Notes: generated by a model from the sequence alone, not told the origin. A stretch of 51,486 nucleotides of DNA from Streptococcus sp. 263_SSPC (GCF_001071995.1 NZ_JVNU01000014.1:1-51486); one strand, 5' to 3'. Shown: positions 1 to 8,737, counted from the stretch's first letter. Program-made: numbers and translations.

Positions 1-153
1 CTAAAGTGCGAAGCTTTCTACATAAAAGATGAAGTAATAACTTCATCTTCTATTGTAATTCAAATTGTAGAAAATTACATCAAATATTATAATGAAAATA
101 GAATCCAACAAAAATTGGACTACCTGTCTCCGGTTGAATACCGGAGACGGTAG
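1..153 (+). pseudogene. IS3-family (IS150 group) transposase OrfB, C-terminal end, cut by the window edge
   Basis: Frame 1 is open from the first base to a TAG at 151-153. It encodes the last 50 residues of an integrase-type transposase. The motif IKYYNENRIQQKLDYLSP followed by VEYRRRR is the conserved C-terminus of IS3-family OrfB proteins, just after the last catalytic Glu of the DDE domain. The rest lies outside the window, so whether the element is intact cannot be judged. The element's right end follows directly. Confidence 0.85.
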
Positions 154-222
154 CCCTAGGGTGTTTTTATTAAATTCTCACTTTTTGGGGTCAGTCCCCT
201 AGTTTGCGCTAGGTTCTTTTTT
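154..222 (+). mobile_element. Right end of the IS3-family element, with a short terminator-like hairpin
   Basis: The segment TTTTTGGGGTCAGTCCCC (183-199) resembles the right terminal inverted repeat of IS150-group elements, which typically read TTTTGGGGTCAGT. Just after it, CCTAG (198-202) and CTAGG (209-213) form a 5-bp stem followed by a T run. The exact IS boundary and target duplication cannot be set because the left end is missing. Confidence 0.6.
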
Positions 223-270
223 TACCTATCCTTAGGAAGAAATTTCAGGGGCAATTTCTGAAGAACTCTT

Positions 271-299
271 TGAGAAATAGCGCGAATAGGACTATAATT
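271..299 (+). promoter_or_regulatory. Sigma-A-type promoter for the dipeptidase/permease pair
   Basis: TTGAGA (271-276) and TATAAT (294-299) are 17 bp apart and lie 36 bp upstream of the chosen dipeptidase start. Confidence 0.7.
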
Positions 300-334
300 T
301 AAATGTATAAACAAAGTAAATGGAGGTAGTTTTT

Positions 335-1753
335 ATGAGATTTGACCAAGAACATGATTCATGTACAACGATTCTTGTCGGAAAGAAGGCCAGCTACGAT
401 GGTTCAACGCTAGTAGCGCGTACAGAGGACTCATGTAATGGAGAGTTCACTCCAAAGAAATTCATTGTGGTACGTCCAGAAGACCAACCACGTCACTATA
501 AAGCAGTGATTTCAGGATTTGAAACAGATTTACCAGACAATCCTGTTCGCTATACGGCCATGCCAAATGCTATCAATAACGAAGGCATCTGGGGAGCTGC
601 AGGGATTAATGCTTATAATGTTGCGGTGAGTGCGACAGAAACGATTTCGACAAATCCGCGTGTATTAGGGGCCGACCCACTCGTGGAAACGGGGATTGGG
701 GAAGAAGACATCTTCACATTGGTGTTGCCTTATATTAAAACAGCACGCGAAGGGGTCGAACGTCTTGGACACTTCCTTGAAACAGCAGGAACCTATGAAT
801 CAAACGGAATTGCGATTTCTGATGTGAATGAAATCTGGTGGCTTGAATCGATTGGGGGACATCACTGGATGGCTCGCCGTGTACCGGATGATGCGTATGT
901 GGTAAATCCAAACCAACTCGGCAGCGACTTCTTTGATTTTGAAGACAAAGAAAACTTTATGTGCGATCCTGATTTGAAAGACTTTATGATTCGTCATCAC
1001 TTGAACTTGAATTTTGACGGAGAATCATTCAATCCACGTTACGCATTTGGTTCCCAACGTGACAAAGACCGCTTGTATAACACACCTCGTGCTTGGGATA
1101 TTCAACGCATGTTTAACCCTGAAGTGGAACAATCTCCAACGAGCTTTGAAATTCCATGGGCACGTGTTCCATACCGTAAGATTACCGTCGAAGATGTGAA
1201 AGAATCGATGAGTACGCATTATCAATTTACGCCATATGATCCTTATGGAAACTTAGGCGATGGTAAGAGTAATCGTCGTTTCCGTACGGTAGGAATTAAT
1301 CGTACGAGTCAAACGGCCATTCTCCAAATTCGTCCAAATCGTCCGCATGATACAACAGGAATTCAATGGGTCTCTTATGGTTCAATGCCATTTACAACCG
1401 CTGTTCCATTCTTTACACAAGTGGACACAACGCCAGCGTATTTCGCCAATACGACTGCGAAGGTTTCAACGGATTCCTTCTACTGGTCAAGTCGCTTAAT
1501 TGCTGGACTTGCGGATGCGCATTACTTAGAACATCAAGCAGATATTGAAAGTTATCAAAAGAATACATTGTGTCGTGGGGAAGCTATGATTGCCCAAGTT
1601 GACGCTCGTCTTGAAAAAGGAGAAGTGGTAGACTTTGAGGCGGAAAATCAACAAATCAGTGATTATATTGAAGAAAAAACAGCAGCATTACTGGACAAAG
1701 TATTGCTTCGTGCAAGTAATTTGATGGTCAACCGTTATTCAGTGAGTGACTAA
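335..1753 (+). CDS. pepD: C69-family dipeptidase (PepD type), 472 aa
   Basis: This is a cytosolic Ntn-hydrolase dipeptidase that cleaves a broad range of dipeptides. Cys9 in [14 protein letters not shown] is the expected nucleophile, exposed by removal of the short propeptide, as in lactobacillar PepD proteins. The length of about 470 aa is normal for the family. ATG 335 is chosen because GGAGG at 322-326 sits 8 bp before it, whereas an in-frame ATG at 320 overlaps that ribosome-binding site. An amino-acid permease follows 28 bp downstream, probably in the same transcript, so the pair would supply and move free amino acids. The family assignment is secure; dipeptide specificity is not visible. 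Confidence 0.9.
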   Translation: MRFDQEHDSCTTILVGKKASYDGSTLVARTEDSCNGEFTPKKFIVVRPEDQPRHYKAVISGFETDLPDNPVRYTAMPNAINNEGIWGAAGINAYNVAVSATETISTNPRVLGADPLVETGIGEEDIFTLVLPYIKTAREGVERLGHFLETAGTYESNGIAISDVNEIWWLESIGGHHWMARRVPDDAYVVNPNQLGSDFFDFEDKENFMCDPDLKDFMIRHHLNLNFDGESFNPRYAFGSQRDKDRLYNTPRAWDIQRMFNPEVEQSPTSFEIPWARVPYRKITVEDVKESMSTHYQFTPYDPYGNLGDGKSNRRFRTVGINRTSQTAILQIRPNRPHDTTGIQWVSYGSMPFTTAVPFFTQVDTTPAYFANTTAKVSTDSFYWSSRLIAGLADAHYLEHQADIESYQKNTLCRGEAMIAQVDARLEKGEVVDFEAENQQISDYIEEKTAALLDKVLLRASNLMVNRYSVSD

Positions 1754-1781
1754 TCAGCAATTCGTTTTAGGAGGTTAAAAG

Positions 1782-3230
1782 ATGGAAGAAAAAAATGAAA
1801 AACAAATGAGTTGGCTGATGATATCCCTCATTGCATTTAACTTTGTGTGGGGACTTGGGAATGTGGTGAACAATTTCGCCCAACAAGGGATTGTGGTGAT
1901 TACATCGTGGCTCATTATTTTAGTGATTTACTTTATTCCATATTCATTAATGGTTGGACAACTCGGTTCGACGTTCCAAGATAGTGAAGGGGGAGTCAGT
2001 GATTGGATTAAACAGACGTCTACAAAGAAACTAGCGTATTTTACCGCATGGACGTTTTGGGTGATTCAGATTCCTTATTTAGCGCAAAAACCACAGACGA
2101 TGTTGATTGCGCTCGGATGGGTATTCCAAGGGCACTCGGGAATTGTGGATGAACTGCCGATTCCGCTACTAGTAACAGTCTGTTTAGCCCTATTCTTACT
2201 CATTCTCTATATTTCAACAAAGGGAATTCGTGCGTTGAAATTCTTAGGAATGATTGCGGGAACAGCTATGTTTGTTATGTCGATTTTGTTCATTCTATTA
2301 GCCGTTGGGGTTCCATTGATTAAACCCGACCTGCAACTAGCAACAGCGAATATGGATAAGATTGAAACGTATATTCCAAAGTTTGATTTTTCATACTTTA
2401 CAACGATTGCGCTTCTTGTCTTCTCGGTTGGAGGGGCAGAGTCTATGTCACCGTATGTGCATAAAATCAAGAATCCAGCCAAAGAATTTCCAAAAGGGAT
2501 GATTGCGATGGCTGTGATGGTTGGAATCTGTGCGGTCTTTGGATCTCTTGCAATGGGGATGATTTTTGATAGCAACAATATTCCACAAGACTTGATGCGA
2601 AATGGGGCCTATCAAGCATTTGCCGTATTAGGAAACCATTGGAATATAGGAAACATTCTTGTAACGATTTATGCATTGACGCAATTTATTGGGCAAACCG
2701 CTACATTAGCCTTATCGATTGATGCACCACTTCAAATCTTCCTTGCTAGTGCAGATGAAGAATATGTTCCGCGTTGGCTTCGTGCACGTACAAAGAATGG
2801 TACGTTAAGAAACGGATACATTCTTACAGGGGTCTTGACAGGAGCATTGATTGTCATGCCGGCTCTAGGGCTTAAGGAAATCGATACAGTTGTTGTTTGG
2901 ATGACAAACTTGAATGCCATCGTGTCGCCAATGTGCTTCTTGTGGGTATTCGTCGCCTTCATGTTCTTGTATCGCCATTGGGATCGATATAAAAATGCTG
3001 AATATAAATACATTAACAATAAGACACTTGGGTTCTTAATGGGACTATGGGGATTTGCCTTCACGGCCTTTGCATGTATTCTCGGAATGGTGCCACAAAT
3101 AGATTATGCGCAAAATCCGTCTGAATGGTGGTTTGTCTTAATTTCAAATATCATTATGCCATTTGCACTTCTTGGACTCGGACTTGTCCTTCCATGGATT
3201 GCACGTAGAGAACAAAAACAACAAGCATAA
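1782..3230 (+). CDS. APC-superfamily amino-acid permease, YjeM-like glutamate/GABA transporter family, 482 aa
   Basis: An integral membrane protein with about 12 hydrophobic segments and the N-terminal APC pattern (IAFNFVWGLGNVVNNFAQQG). It resembles the YjeM branch of the glutamate/GABA antiporter family. The substrate is unknown; glutamate, GABA or another amino acid exchanged across the membrane is the family expectation. AGGAGGT precedes the ATG by 7 bp. It lies directly behind the dipeptidase and ahead of an intrinsic terminator, so the two probably form a bicistronic unit. The name is from sequence resemblance and is moderately sure; the APC fold is certain. Confidence 0.8.
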   Translation: MEEKNEKQMSWLMISLIAFNFVWGLGNVVNNFAQQGIVVITSWLIILVIYFIPYSLMVGQLGSTFQDSEGGVSDWIKQTSTKKLAYFTAWTFWVIQIPYLAQKPQTMLIALGWVFQGHSGIVDELPIPLLVTVCLALFLLILYISTKGIRALKFLGMIAGTAMFVMSILFILLAVGVPLIKPDLQLATANMDKIETYIPKFDFSYFTTIALLVFSVGGAESMSPYVHKIKNPAKEFPKGMIAMAVMVGICAVFGSLAMGMIFDSNNIPQDLMRNGAYQAFAVLGNHWNIGNILVTIYALTQFIGQTATLALSIDAPLQIFLASADEEYVPRWLRARTKNGTLRNGYILTGVLTGALIVMPALGLKEIDTVVVWMTNLNAIVSPMCFLWVFVAFMFLYRHWDRYKNAEYKYINNKTLGFLMGLWGFAFTAFACILGMVPQIDYAQNPSEWWFVLISNIIMPFALLGLGLVLPWIARREQKQQA

Positions 3231-3250
3231 AAAAGCAACAGTATTGTCGA

Positions 3251-3280
3251 AGCCTTCTTCCGATGGGAGAGGGCTTTTTC
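3251..3280 (+). terminator. Intrinsic terminator after the permease
   Basis: AGCCTTCTTCC (3251-3261) pairs with GGGAGAGGGCT (3265-3275), with two G-T pairs and a 3-nt loop, followed by a T run. Confidence 0.8.
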
Positions 3281-3303
3281 ATAAGAGGATTAAGGGAATC
3301 AAA

Positions 3304-3333
3304 CTGACAAAATAACCGAAAAAATGGTATAGT
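3304..3333 (+). promoter_or_regulatory. Promoter for the GT2 glycosyltransferase
   Basis: CTGACA (3304-3309) and TATAGT (3328-3333) with an 18-bp spacer, 39 bp before the start codon. Confidence 0.65.
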
Positions 3334-3372
3334 AAATAAGAACAGTTTACTAGAAACGAGAGGTAACCCCCC

Positions 3373-4389
3373 ATGAAATTATTAACCATTGCAGTCCCAT
3401 GCTACAACTCTCAAGAATATATGCATTATTGTCTTCAAACGCTCCTTGCTGGTGGCGAAGAGGTTGAAATTTTAATTATTAATGATGGTTCTAAAGACAA
3501 CACTGCTCGCATTGCCGACCAATATGCTGCAGCTTATCCAACGATTATCCGCGCCATCCATCAAGAAAATAAAGGGCATGGTGGAGCCGTGAATACGGGG
3601 ATGGCGAACGCAACAGGCAAGTACTTCAAAGTCGTCGATAGTGATGACTGGGTGGATGTGCGTGCATACTTAAAAATCCTAGAACAATTACAACGCTTTG
3701 AAGAAACAGGCGAAGAAGTCGATGTGTTTATTACGAACTTCGTCTATGAAAAAGAAGGCGCGAAAACGAAGAAAATCATGCGTTACACTTCCGCATTCCC
3801 TGAAAATCAAGTGTTTACTTGGGATGATGCTAAGTCATTAAAACGCGGGAAATACATGATGATGCATTCGCTCATTTACAATATGAAGTTGCTTCGTAAA
3901 TCAGGCTTACAACTGCCAGAGCATACGTTCTACGTGGATAATTTATTTGTCTTCGTACCGCTTCAATATAGCAAGACCTTATTCTATATGAACGTGGACT
4001 TCTACCGCTACTTTATCGGACGTGAAGATCAATCCGTGAACGAAAAAGTGATGATTAGCCGTATCGACCAACAAATCCGCGTGAATGAATTATTGATGGC
4101 GAATTACCATAGCGATAGGCAATTTCCAACCGTCTTGAAGAACTACTTAATAAACCACTTAGAGATTACAACGGTGATTTCTTGTGCGTTACTCAATAAG
4201 GGTGGCCAAGTAGAGCATCAAGAGAAGAAGGAAGCCTTACTTGCTGATTTAAAAGAAGCGAATCCAGAAGTTTTCCAACTCATTAGCAAAAATGTGGTCA
4301 GTAAAATTGCGATGTCCAAAAATAAACCGGGACAAGTTCTGTCAAACGGAATTTACACCGTCACACAACGATTCTTTGGATTTAACTAA
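3373..4389 (+). CDS. Glycosyltransferase family 2, 338 aa
   Basis: This is a GT-A fold inverting glycosyltransferase. The N-terminus has the GT2 start LTIAVPCYNSQEYM, then IINDGSKDNT for nucleotide-sugar binding, and VVDSDDWVD as the metal-binding DxD-type motif near residue 95. There is no strong membrane anchor, so it is a soluble or peripheral enzyme. Donor and acceptor cannot be told; transfer to a cell-wall polysaccharide or glycolipid is usual for such single genes in Lactobacillales. It has its own promoter. glf, which makes UDP-galactofuranose, lies 1.8 kb downstream, so a shared role in cell-surface glycan is possible but unproven. Confidence 0.85.
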   Translation: MKLLTIAVPCYNSQEYMHYCLQTLLAGGEEVEILIINDGSKDNTARIADQYAAAYPTIIRAIHQENKGHGGAVNTGMANATGKYFKVVDSDDWVDVRAYLKILEQLQRFEETGEEVDVFITNFVYEKEGAKTKKIMRYTSAFPENQVFTWDDAKSLKRGKYMMMHSLIYNMKLLRKSGLQLPEHTFYVDNLFVFVPLQYSKTLFYMNVDFYRYFIGREDQSVNEKVMISRIDQQIRVNELLMANYHSDRQFPTVLKNYLINHLEITTVISCALLNKGGQVEHQEKKEALLADLKEANPEVFQLISKNVVSKIAMSKNKPGQVLSNGIYTVTQRFFGFN

Positions 4390-4507
4390 ATAGAGTTTCG
4401 AACTGCCAGGCATGAAGTGCACCCTAAAAGTTAGATTTTCTGTCTAACTTACATAAGCCGGTGGATATTTATTGCAAATCAGACTGAAAGTTCCAAATTC
4501 TCTATTT
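4388..4507. repeat. IS-end remnant with flanking inverted repeats
   Basis: AAATAGAG then TTTCGAACT (4388-4404) matches the reverse complement of AGTTCCAAATTCTCTATTT (about 4489-4507) with small gaps. Inside, GTGCACCCTAAAAGTTAGA (4418-4436 region) resembles the end of IS150-group elements. AAGTTAGA (4428-4435) and TCTAACTT (4443-4450) form an 8-bp hairpin. Together this looks like a collapsed IS3-family insertion with no coding capacity. Confidence 0.45.
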
Positions 4508-4513
4508 ATTTTA

Positions 4514-4542
4514 TTGATATTTTCTATAAAAATAGGTAAAAT
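4514..4542 (+). promoter_or_regulatory. Promoter for the HdeD-like gene
   Basis: TTGATA (4514-4519) and TAAAAT (4537-4542), 17-bp spacer. Confidence 0.55.
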
Positions 4543-4586
4543 ACTTTTATTATCAAAATATACTATACTATATAGGGGGTATTGAA

Positions 4587-5102
4587 ATGAAATTTTCTAA
4601 TCGTTTACTGCTATTCCTTGCAGGAGTTGTTTTTGTCTTTTTAGGACTTTTGCTATTTACAAACCCAGTAGCTAATCTTGTTGCTTACAGCTGGTGGATT
4701 TCATTTGGTTTACTGGTTTCTTCTATAGCAGCTATTTTAGGCTATTTCTCTGCACCAAAAGAGCTTCGCTCACCTGTTTATCTTTTCCAAGGGTTTGTTA
4801 GTCTTCTCTTAGCTCTTTACCTCGTGGCTTATGGCTTTGTGACCCTGCCGGTCGTCATTCCGACCATTGTAGGAATTTGGTTAATTGTAGAAGCCATTAT
4901 TGCTTTCTTTAAAGGCAATCGTCTAGGATTGATTTTCCCTATTATTGGTAGCAATATCACGTGGGTAGCCTTGCTTGTATTTTTACTAGGTCTAGTGATT
5001 CTGTTCAATCCAGTGGCTACAGGTGTCTTTGTCGTTTATGTCATTGCCTTTTCATTTTTAGTTACTGGCTTCACCTACATTATTGAGGCCTTTCGTAAAT
5101 AG
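4587..5102 (+). CDS. HdeD/DUF308-family membrane protein, 171 aa
   Basis: A very hydrophobic protein with about six transmembrane segments arranged as two or three similar helical pairs; the phrases LLLFTNPVA and VILFNPVAT recur, as expected for the DUF308 repeat. HdeD in E. coli is linked to acid resistance, but in Firmicutes the role is unknown. A GGGGG ribosome-binding site lies 8 bp ahead of the ATG. The gene stands alone between its own promoter and terminator, just left of an IS-scarred region. Confidence 0.8.
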   Translation: MKFSNRLLLFLAGVVFVFLGLLLFTNPVANLVAYSWWISFGLLVSSIAAILGYFSAPKELRSPVYLFQGFVSLLLALYLVAYGFVTLPVVIPTIVGIWLIVEAIIAFFKGNRLGLIFPIIGSNITWVALLVFLLGLVILFNPVATGVFVVYVIAFSFLVTGFTYIIEAFRK

Positions 5103-5128
5103 TCTAGTTGCTATTTCTATCGCATTCA

Positions 5129-5160
5129 AAAAAGCTGGGAAATCATATTCTCAGCTTTTT
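5129..5160 (+). terminator. Intrinsic terminator after the HdeD-like gene
   Basis: AAAGCTG and GAA pair with TTC and CAGCTTT around a short AT loop (5131-5157), with one G-T step, followed by TTTTT. Confidence 0.8.
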
Positions 5161-5167
5161 CGTCTCT

Positions 5168-5380
5168 TTAATTATCACTTTTTCGCATTCCATTCTGCGT
5201 AGAATTGCTCCAAGTATTCTTCCAAAAAGTGATGGCATAGTGCTCTAGCATTCGATAAGTTGCAATAATAACCGGTCGAGAACGGGGCATCGACTCAATC
5301 ATACCGAAAATAAAAGAGCGAATGTTATCTGCAAAAAGAAAGCTTAGATTCTTTGCGATTTCAACAAAAAAAGCACTGTT
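5168..5380 (-). pseudogene. Degenerate 3' end of an unidentified gene
   Basis: On the minus strand one frame ends with FLEEYLEQFYAEWNAKK and a TGA near 5178, which reads like a genuine protein C-terminus. That frame is closed by a TGA about 40 codons upstream, while the longer open frame overlapping it (MVRTNSAFFVEIAKNL...) has an unnatural tail. The simplest reading is a decayed gene fragment with a frameshift or nonsense change, cut off at an IS end near 5380. I do not recognise the family. Confidence 0.4.
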
Positions 5381-5545
5381 TGTTCTGACCACAAAAGTTA
5401 AACAAATAATTTAAGTGAAGGATTTAGTTCTGTATTGCACAGGACTAAGTCCTTTTAGTTTTACCTTAATTCGTTTGTTGTTGTAGTAATCAATGTAGTC
5501 AACAATAGCTTGTTCCAATTGGTTAAGTGCCTTAAATGTTTTCTC
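5381..5545 (-). mobile_element. IS3-family (IS150 group) remnant: right end and transposase C-terminus
   Basis: On the minus strand the last 44 codons before a TAA at 5411-5413 encode KALNQLEQAIVDYIDYYNNK then RIKVKLKGLSPVQYRTKSF, the typical IS150-group OrfB C-terminus. Beyond the stop, TTCTGACCACAAAAGTT (about 5381-5399, plus strand) resembles the element's terminal repeat TACTGACCCCAAAAGTT. Upstream of about 5545 the transposase reading breaks off into unrelated sequence, so only the 3' piece remains. Confidence 0.8.
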
Positions 5546-5893
5546 ATCTATGTCAGTCATCATGATGACCAAATTCACGCGCGCTATCCTTTCTTGCTCT
5601 ACATCATTGCTCTTGCGACATTCATCAATATCATTACAGCGATATCTAATATCATTCGTATCCGGAAATTTCATTCTCCAGAGCTCAAATCTAGTAAAAA
5701 TATCAGTTTTGCTTCCTCTCTCTTTTCTATCTTTTTCTTGCAAACCATGATGATGAAAGAGTATGGAAGTGCCGATATTCCTCAAAAAATTGCTTTTATG
5801 AATATCACTTTGGGAAGTGTCGTTTTCTGCGTACTCGTCATTATTGGCGCCTATATGATTGTAAAATCAAGAAAAGCAAAGCGAAATTTATAA
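5546..5893 (+). pseudogene. C-terminal fragment of a multi-spanning membrane protein, truncated by the IS remnant
   Basis: The plus-strand frame ending with a stop at 5891-5893 encodes about 110 residues with three hydrophobic segments (FLLYIIALATFINIITAI, ISFASSLFSIFFLQTMM, ITLGSVVFCVLVIIGAYMIV) and a basic tail, KSRKAKRNL. There is no start codon with a ribosome-binding site at the left. The frame runs backwards into the IS remnant on the other strand, so the 5' part was lost. The family is not recognised. Confidence 0.55.
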
Positions 5894-6090
5894 AGTGTGA
5901 AAAGGAGTGAAAACTTTCTTTTTTCTAATTAAAATAGCGGAACAATTAGAATTGGAAGATCCGTTTACAGGAAAATATAAATAGGTGCTCGTCGCAGGCC
6001 ACACGAGCGCCTTGAGGCGTCGCTCTGAGATCAGAGCTATGCCCGAAATTGAAAAGCCACCCGCTAAGCCACTGGATATTTATTATGGGA

Positions 6091-6114
6091 GAAATTATCA
6101 TATATGATAATTTC
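6091..6114. repeat. Perfect 24-bp palindrome upstream of glf
   Basis: The half-site GAAATTATCATA (6091-6102) is followed immediately by its exact reverse complement (6103-6114), with no spacer. It lies 21 bp upstream of the glf -35 element. It could be an operator for a dimeric regulator or a cruciform/hairpin relic; the sequence alone does not decide. Confidence 0.7.
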
Positions 6115-6134
6115 GCAAAGTGTGCCTCATCGAT

Positions 6135-6164
6135 TTGGTTCGCCTTAAGGGTCCATGGTATAAT
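6135..6164 (+). promoter_or_regulatory. Promoter for glf
   Basis: TTGGTT (6135-6140) and a consensus TATAAT (6159-6164), 18-bp spacer, 32 bp before the glf ATG. Confidence 0.65.
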
Positions 6165-6196
6165 AAACAAGACAAAATAAGAAATGGGGAAACCAC

Positions 6197-7306
6197 ATGA
6201 AACCATTTGATTACATCGTTGTGGGTGCTGGCCTTTTCGGTGCAACCTTTGCGCATGAAGCAGCGACACGCGGCTATAAAGTAAAAGTGATTGAGAAAAG
6301 AAATCATATTGCAGGGAATATTTATACAAAAGAAGTGGAAGGCATTCAAGTGCACGAATATGGTGCGCATATTTTCCATACGAGCGACAAAAAGATTTGG
6401 GATTACGTGCATCAGTTTGCAACGTTTAATCGCTATACGAATACTCCAGTTGCCAACTTCAACGGAGAAATCTACAACTTGCCCTTTAACATGAATACTT
6501 TTAATAAATTATGGGGTGTGGTGACGCCACAAGAAGCCGAAGCGAAGATCGCTGAGCAACGTGCGGTTCTTGGCGGTAAAGAGCCTGAAAACTTAGAAGA
6601 GCAGGCGATTTCTCTTGTGGGAGAAGATATTTACTACAAGCTCATCAAGGGCTATACGGAGAAGCAATGGGGACGTTCGGCTACAGAATTACCAGCGTTT
6701 ATCATCCGCCGCTTGCCGGTTCGTTATACTTACGACAATAACTACTTTAACGATACGTACCAAGGGATTCCGATTGGCGGCTATACGAAGATGATTGAAG
6801 CCATGCTGGACCATGAGAATATCGAAGTTGAGTTGAATGTCGATTTCTTCGCGAAAAAAGACGAGTACTTAAGTAGTGGTGCCAAAATCGTCTTCACGGG
6901 AATGATTGATGAGTTCTTCGATTATGAATTAGGTACATTAGAATACCGTTCGCTCCGTTTTGAAACAGAAGTCGTGGACGTGGAGAACTATCAAGGAAAT
7001 GCGGTGGTAAACTATACAGACCGCGAAACGCCATACACTCGTATCATCGAGCATAAGCATTTCGAGTTTGGCACTCAGCCGAAAACGGTAATTACGCGTG
7101 AGTATCCTGCCGATTGGAAAGTGGGAGATGAGCCTTATTACCCAGTGAATAATAAAGTGAACAACGACTTGTACGCACAGTATAAGAAATTAGCGCAGAC
7201 GGTTCCGCAAGTGATTTTCGGAGGACGCCTTGGACAGTATCGTTATTACGATATGCATCAAGTTATCGCCGCTGCCCTAGAAACGGTTAAACATGAATTT
7301 GAATAA
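6197..7306 (+). CDS. glf: UDP-galactopyranose mutase, 369 aa
   Basis: This flavoenzyme interconverts UDP-galactopyranose and UDP-galactofuranose in the cytosol, supplying Galf for cell-surface polysaccharide. The N-terminal FAD-binding motif is VVGAGLFGATFAHEAATRG, followed by the family phrase VEGIQVHEYGAHIFHTSDK. YTEKQWGRSATELPAFIIRR and GRLGQYRYYDMHQVI near the C-terminus are also family-typical. Length fits the bacterial enzymes. GGGGA precedes the ATG by 7 bp. It has its own promoter and a strong terminator. No capsule cluster adjoins it; the nearest glycan gene is the GT2 at 3373. Confidence 0.95.
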   Translation: MKPFDYIVVGAGLFGATFAHEAATRGYKVKVIEKRNHIAGNIYTKEVEGIQVHEYGAHIFHTSDKKIWDYVHQFATFNRYTNTPVANFNGEIYNLPFNMNTFNKLWGVVTPQEAEAKIAEQRAVLGGKEPENLEEQAISLVGEDIYYKLIKGYTEKQWGRSATELPAFIIRRLPVRYTYDNNYFNDTYQGIPIGGYTKMIEAMLDHENIEVELNVDFFAKKDEYLSSGAKIVFTGMIDEFFDYELGTLEYRSLRFETEVVDVENYQGNAVVNYTDRETPYTRIIEHKHFEFGTQPKTVITREYPADWKVGDEPYYPVNNKVNNDLYAQYKKLAQTVPQVIFGGRLGQYRYYDMHQVIAAALETVKHEFE

Positions 7307-7316
7307 ATGCAAAAAC

Positions 7317-7350
7317 ACCCTATTTGGTCATGGCCAAATAGGGTCTTATT
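7317..7350 (+). terminator. Intrinsic terminator after glf
   Basis: ACCCTATTTGG (7317-7327) pairs perfectly with CCAAATAGGGT (7334-7344) around a 6-nt loop, followed by CTTATTT. Confidence 0.85.
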
Positions 7351-7354
7351 TATG

Positions 7355-7544
7355 ATGGATTCCTTCGAATCCTAGCGGATTTTATCATAACTACAATAAT
7401 GGGGTACCGGTTCGAGCCTGTAGTCTCTCACCTTTAAAGCTTCAAAAAGGGCGTAAGGAATAAATCCCTACGCCCTTTAATTCATCTTTAATACGATTCC
7501 CCATTATTGTGGCTATGAAATCCGCAAGATTCTTCGGAATCCAT
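7355..7544 (+). repeat. Dispersed palindromic element, copy A (190 bp)
   Basis: The left arm, ATGGATTCC followed by GCGGATTT and ACAATAATGGGG, pairs with the right arm ending near 7544, which contains CCCCATTATTGT, AAATCCGC and GGAATCCAT. Enclosed are the shared motif GGTTCGAGCC then AGTCTCTCACCTTTAAAG, an inner hairpin AAAGGGCGTA/TACGCCCTTT around GGAATAAATCC, and the shared AATTCATCTTTAAT. It lies between convergent glf and trhO. Orientation is called plus because CTCTCACC is on the plus strand. Confidence 0.85.
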
Positions 7545-7583
7545 ACACAATCAAACCAAAAATGTGTTTCGATTTTAATCAAA

Positions 7584-8567
7584 TTAAGCATTCACTGTAT
7601 CTAGTTCTTCGCCGATAGCTTCAAGACGAGCTACAACTTCTTCAAGAGACAAGTTGTGTTCTTTCACGTAGCGGTTGCGTGGATGAACACGACATTCATG
7701 GCTGCAACCACGTAAGTATTTGTCTTCGTTCTCTTCTGAAGCTAAGATGCGACGGTTACATTCTGGGTTTCCACAGTTTACGTAACGTTCGCAAGGTGTA
7801 CCATCGAACCAGTCTTTCCCGATAACAACTGGGTCTACGTGGTTGATGTCAACAGCGATACGCTCGTCGAATACGTACATTTTTCCATCCCAAAGTTCGC
7901 CTTGAACTTCTGGGTCTTTACCGTAAGTTGCGATACCACCGTGTAATTGACCGACATCTTTGTAACCTTCACGAACCATCCAGCCAGAGAATTTCTCACA
8001 GCGAACGCCACCTGTACAGTAAACAACGACACGTTTGTCCATGAATTTCTCTTTGTTATCGCGAACCCATTGTGGTAATTCACGGAAGTTGCGAATGTCA
8101 GGACGGATAGCACCGCGGAAGTGACCTAGATCGTACTCATAGTCGTTACGAGTGTCTAGGACAACAGTGTTTTCGTCAAGGAGTGCTTCCTTGAATTCTT
8201 TTGGTGAAAGGTAAGCACCTGTTGTTTCAAGCGGGTTAATATCGTTATCGAAGTTGTTATCCTCTAAGCCAAGGTGTACGATTTCTTTTTTGTAACGAAC
8301 GAACATCTTCTTGAAGGCTTGTTCGCTTTCTTCATCGATTTTAAACCATAAGTCTTCCATGCCAGGAAGAGAGTGAACATAGTCCATATATTTTTGAGTT
8401 GTTTCGTAATCACCAGATACAGTTCCGTTGATTCCTTCGTCAGCGACAAGGATACGTCCTTTTAATCCGATTGATTTGCAGAATGCTAAATGATCTGCCG
8501 CAAATTGTTCCGCATTTTCGATTGGAACATATTTATAGTAAAGTAAAACACGAATGTCTTTTGCCAT
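7584..8567 (-). CDS. trhO: tRNA uridine(34) hydroxylase TrhO (rhodanese-domain, YceA family), 327 aa
   Basis: TrhO makes 5-hydroxyuridine at the wobble position of certain tRNAs in an oxygen-dependent reaction. The protein has an N-terminal acylphosphatase-like region ([20 protein letters not shown]), then a rhodanese domain with active-site loop CTGGVRCEK at about residue 180, and a Cys-rich C-terminal part ([14 protein letters not shown]) typical of the family. The ATG at 8567 has AAAGGATG about 10 bp ahead. It is a single gene facing glf, with copy A of the palindromic element lying between their 3' ends. Confidence 0.93.
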   Translation of the reverse strand: MAKDIRVLLYYKYVPIENAEQFAADHLAFCKSIGLKGRILVADEGINGTVSGDYETTQKYMDYVHSLPGMEDLWFKIDEESEQAFKKMFVRYKKEIVHLGLEDNNFDNDINPLETTGAYLSPKEFKEALLDENTVVLDTRNDYEYDLGHFRGAIRPDIRNFRELPQWVRDNKEKFMDKRVVVYCTGGVRCEKFSGWMVREGYKDVGQLHGGIATYGKDPEVQGELWDGKMYVFDERIAVDINHVDPVVIGKDWFDGTPCERYVNCGNPECNRRILASEENEDKYLRGCSHECRVHPRNRYVKEHNLSLEEVVARLEAIGEELDTVNA

Positions 8568-8667
8568 ATTGTAAATCTTTCATCCTTTTCTAATTTGTAA
8601 TGATTCTATTGTAACCGTATTGAGAACCATTATCAATGAATTCGATTGTGAAAAACTTCGAAAGGTA

Positions 8668-8695
8668 TTGACATGACGGCATTTTAGAGTATAAT
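8668..8695 (+). promoter_or_regulatory. Strong promoter for the leader ORF and ABC exporter operon
   Basis: Consensus TTGACA (8668-8673) and TATAAT (8690-8695) with a 16-bp spacer. Transcription would start near 8702, just before the regulatory leader. Confidence 0.85.
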
Positions 8696-8737
8696 TCGAA
8701 GTATAACGTTAAATTTATCAGATTGGAGGAGAAATCA

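Larger units (their letters stand above)
5894..6196. other. Gene-free stretch upstream of glf with stacked palindromes
   Basis: The stretch has no supported gene. A short frame ending at 5984 (reading EQLELEDPFTGKYK) could be the tail of a lost gene. AGGTGCTCGT (5983-5992) pairs with ACGAGCGCCT (6003-6012). GCTCTGA (6022-6028) pairs with TCAGAGC (6031-6037). A perfect 24-bp palindrome lies at 6091-6114. GCCACTGGATATTTATT (about 6069-6085) nearly repeats GCCGGTGGATATTTATT at about 4457-4473. The glf promoter is at the right end. Confidence 0.5.

Noticed and set aside
5510-5893. A complete 127-aa plus-strand gene starting at 5510
   Set aside because: Its first dozen codons lie antisense to the transposase tail, and no ribosome-binding site precedes the ATG. 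Only the part after about 5546 looks like protein.
5907-5984. 25-codon ORF from GTG 5907
   Set aside because: The AGGAG overlaps the start codon itself. The C-terminal words look like a gene tail, but nothing supports it as a separate gene.
7385-7440. GGTTCGAGCC in the palindromic elements as part of a tRNA gene
   Set aside because: No acceptor stem, anticodon arm or D-arm can be drawn around it in any copy. The motif is a short self-complementary sequence inside a larger inverted repeat.
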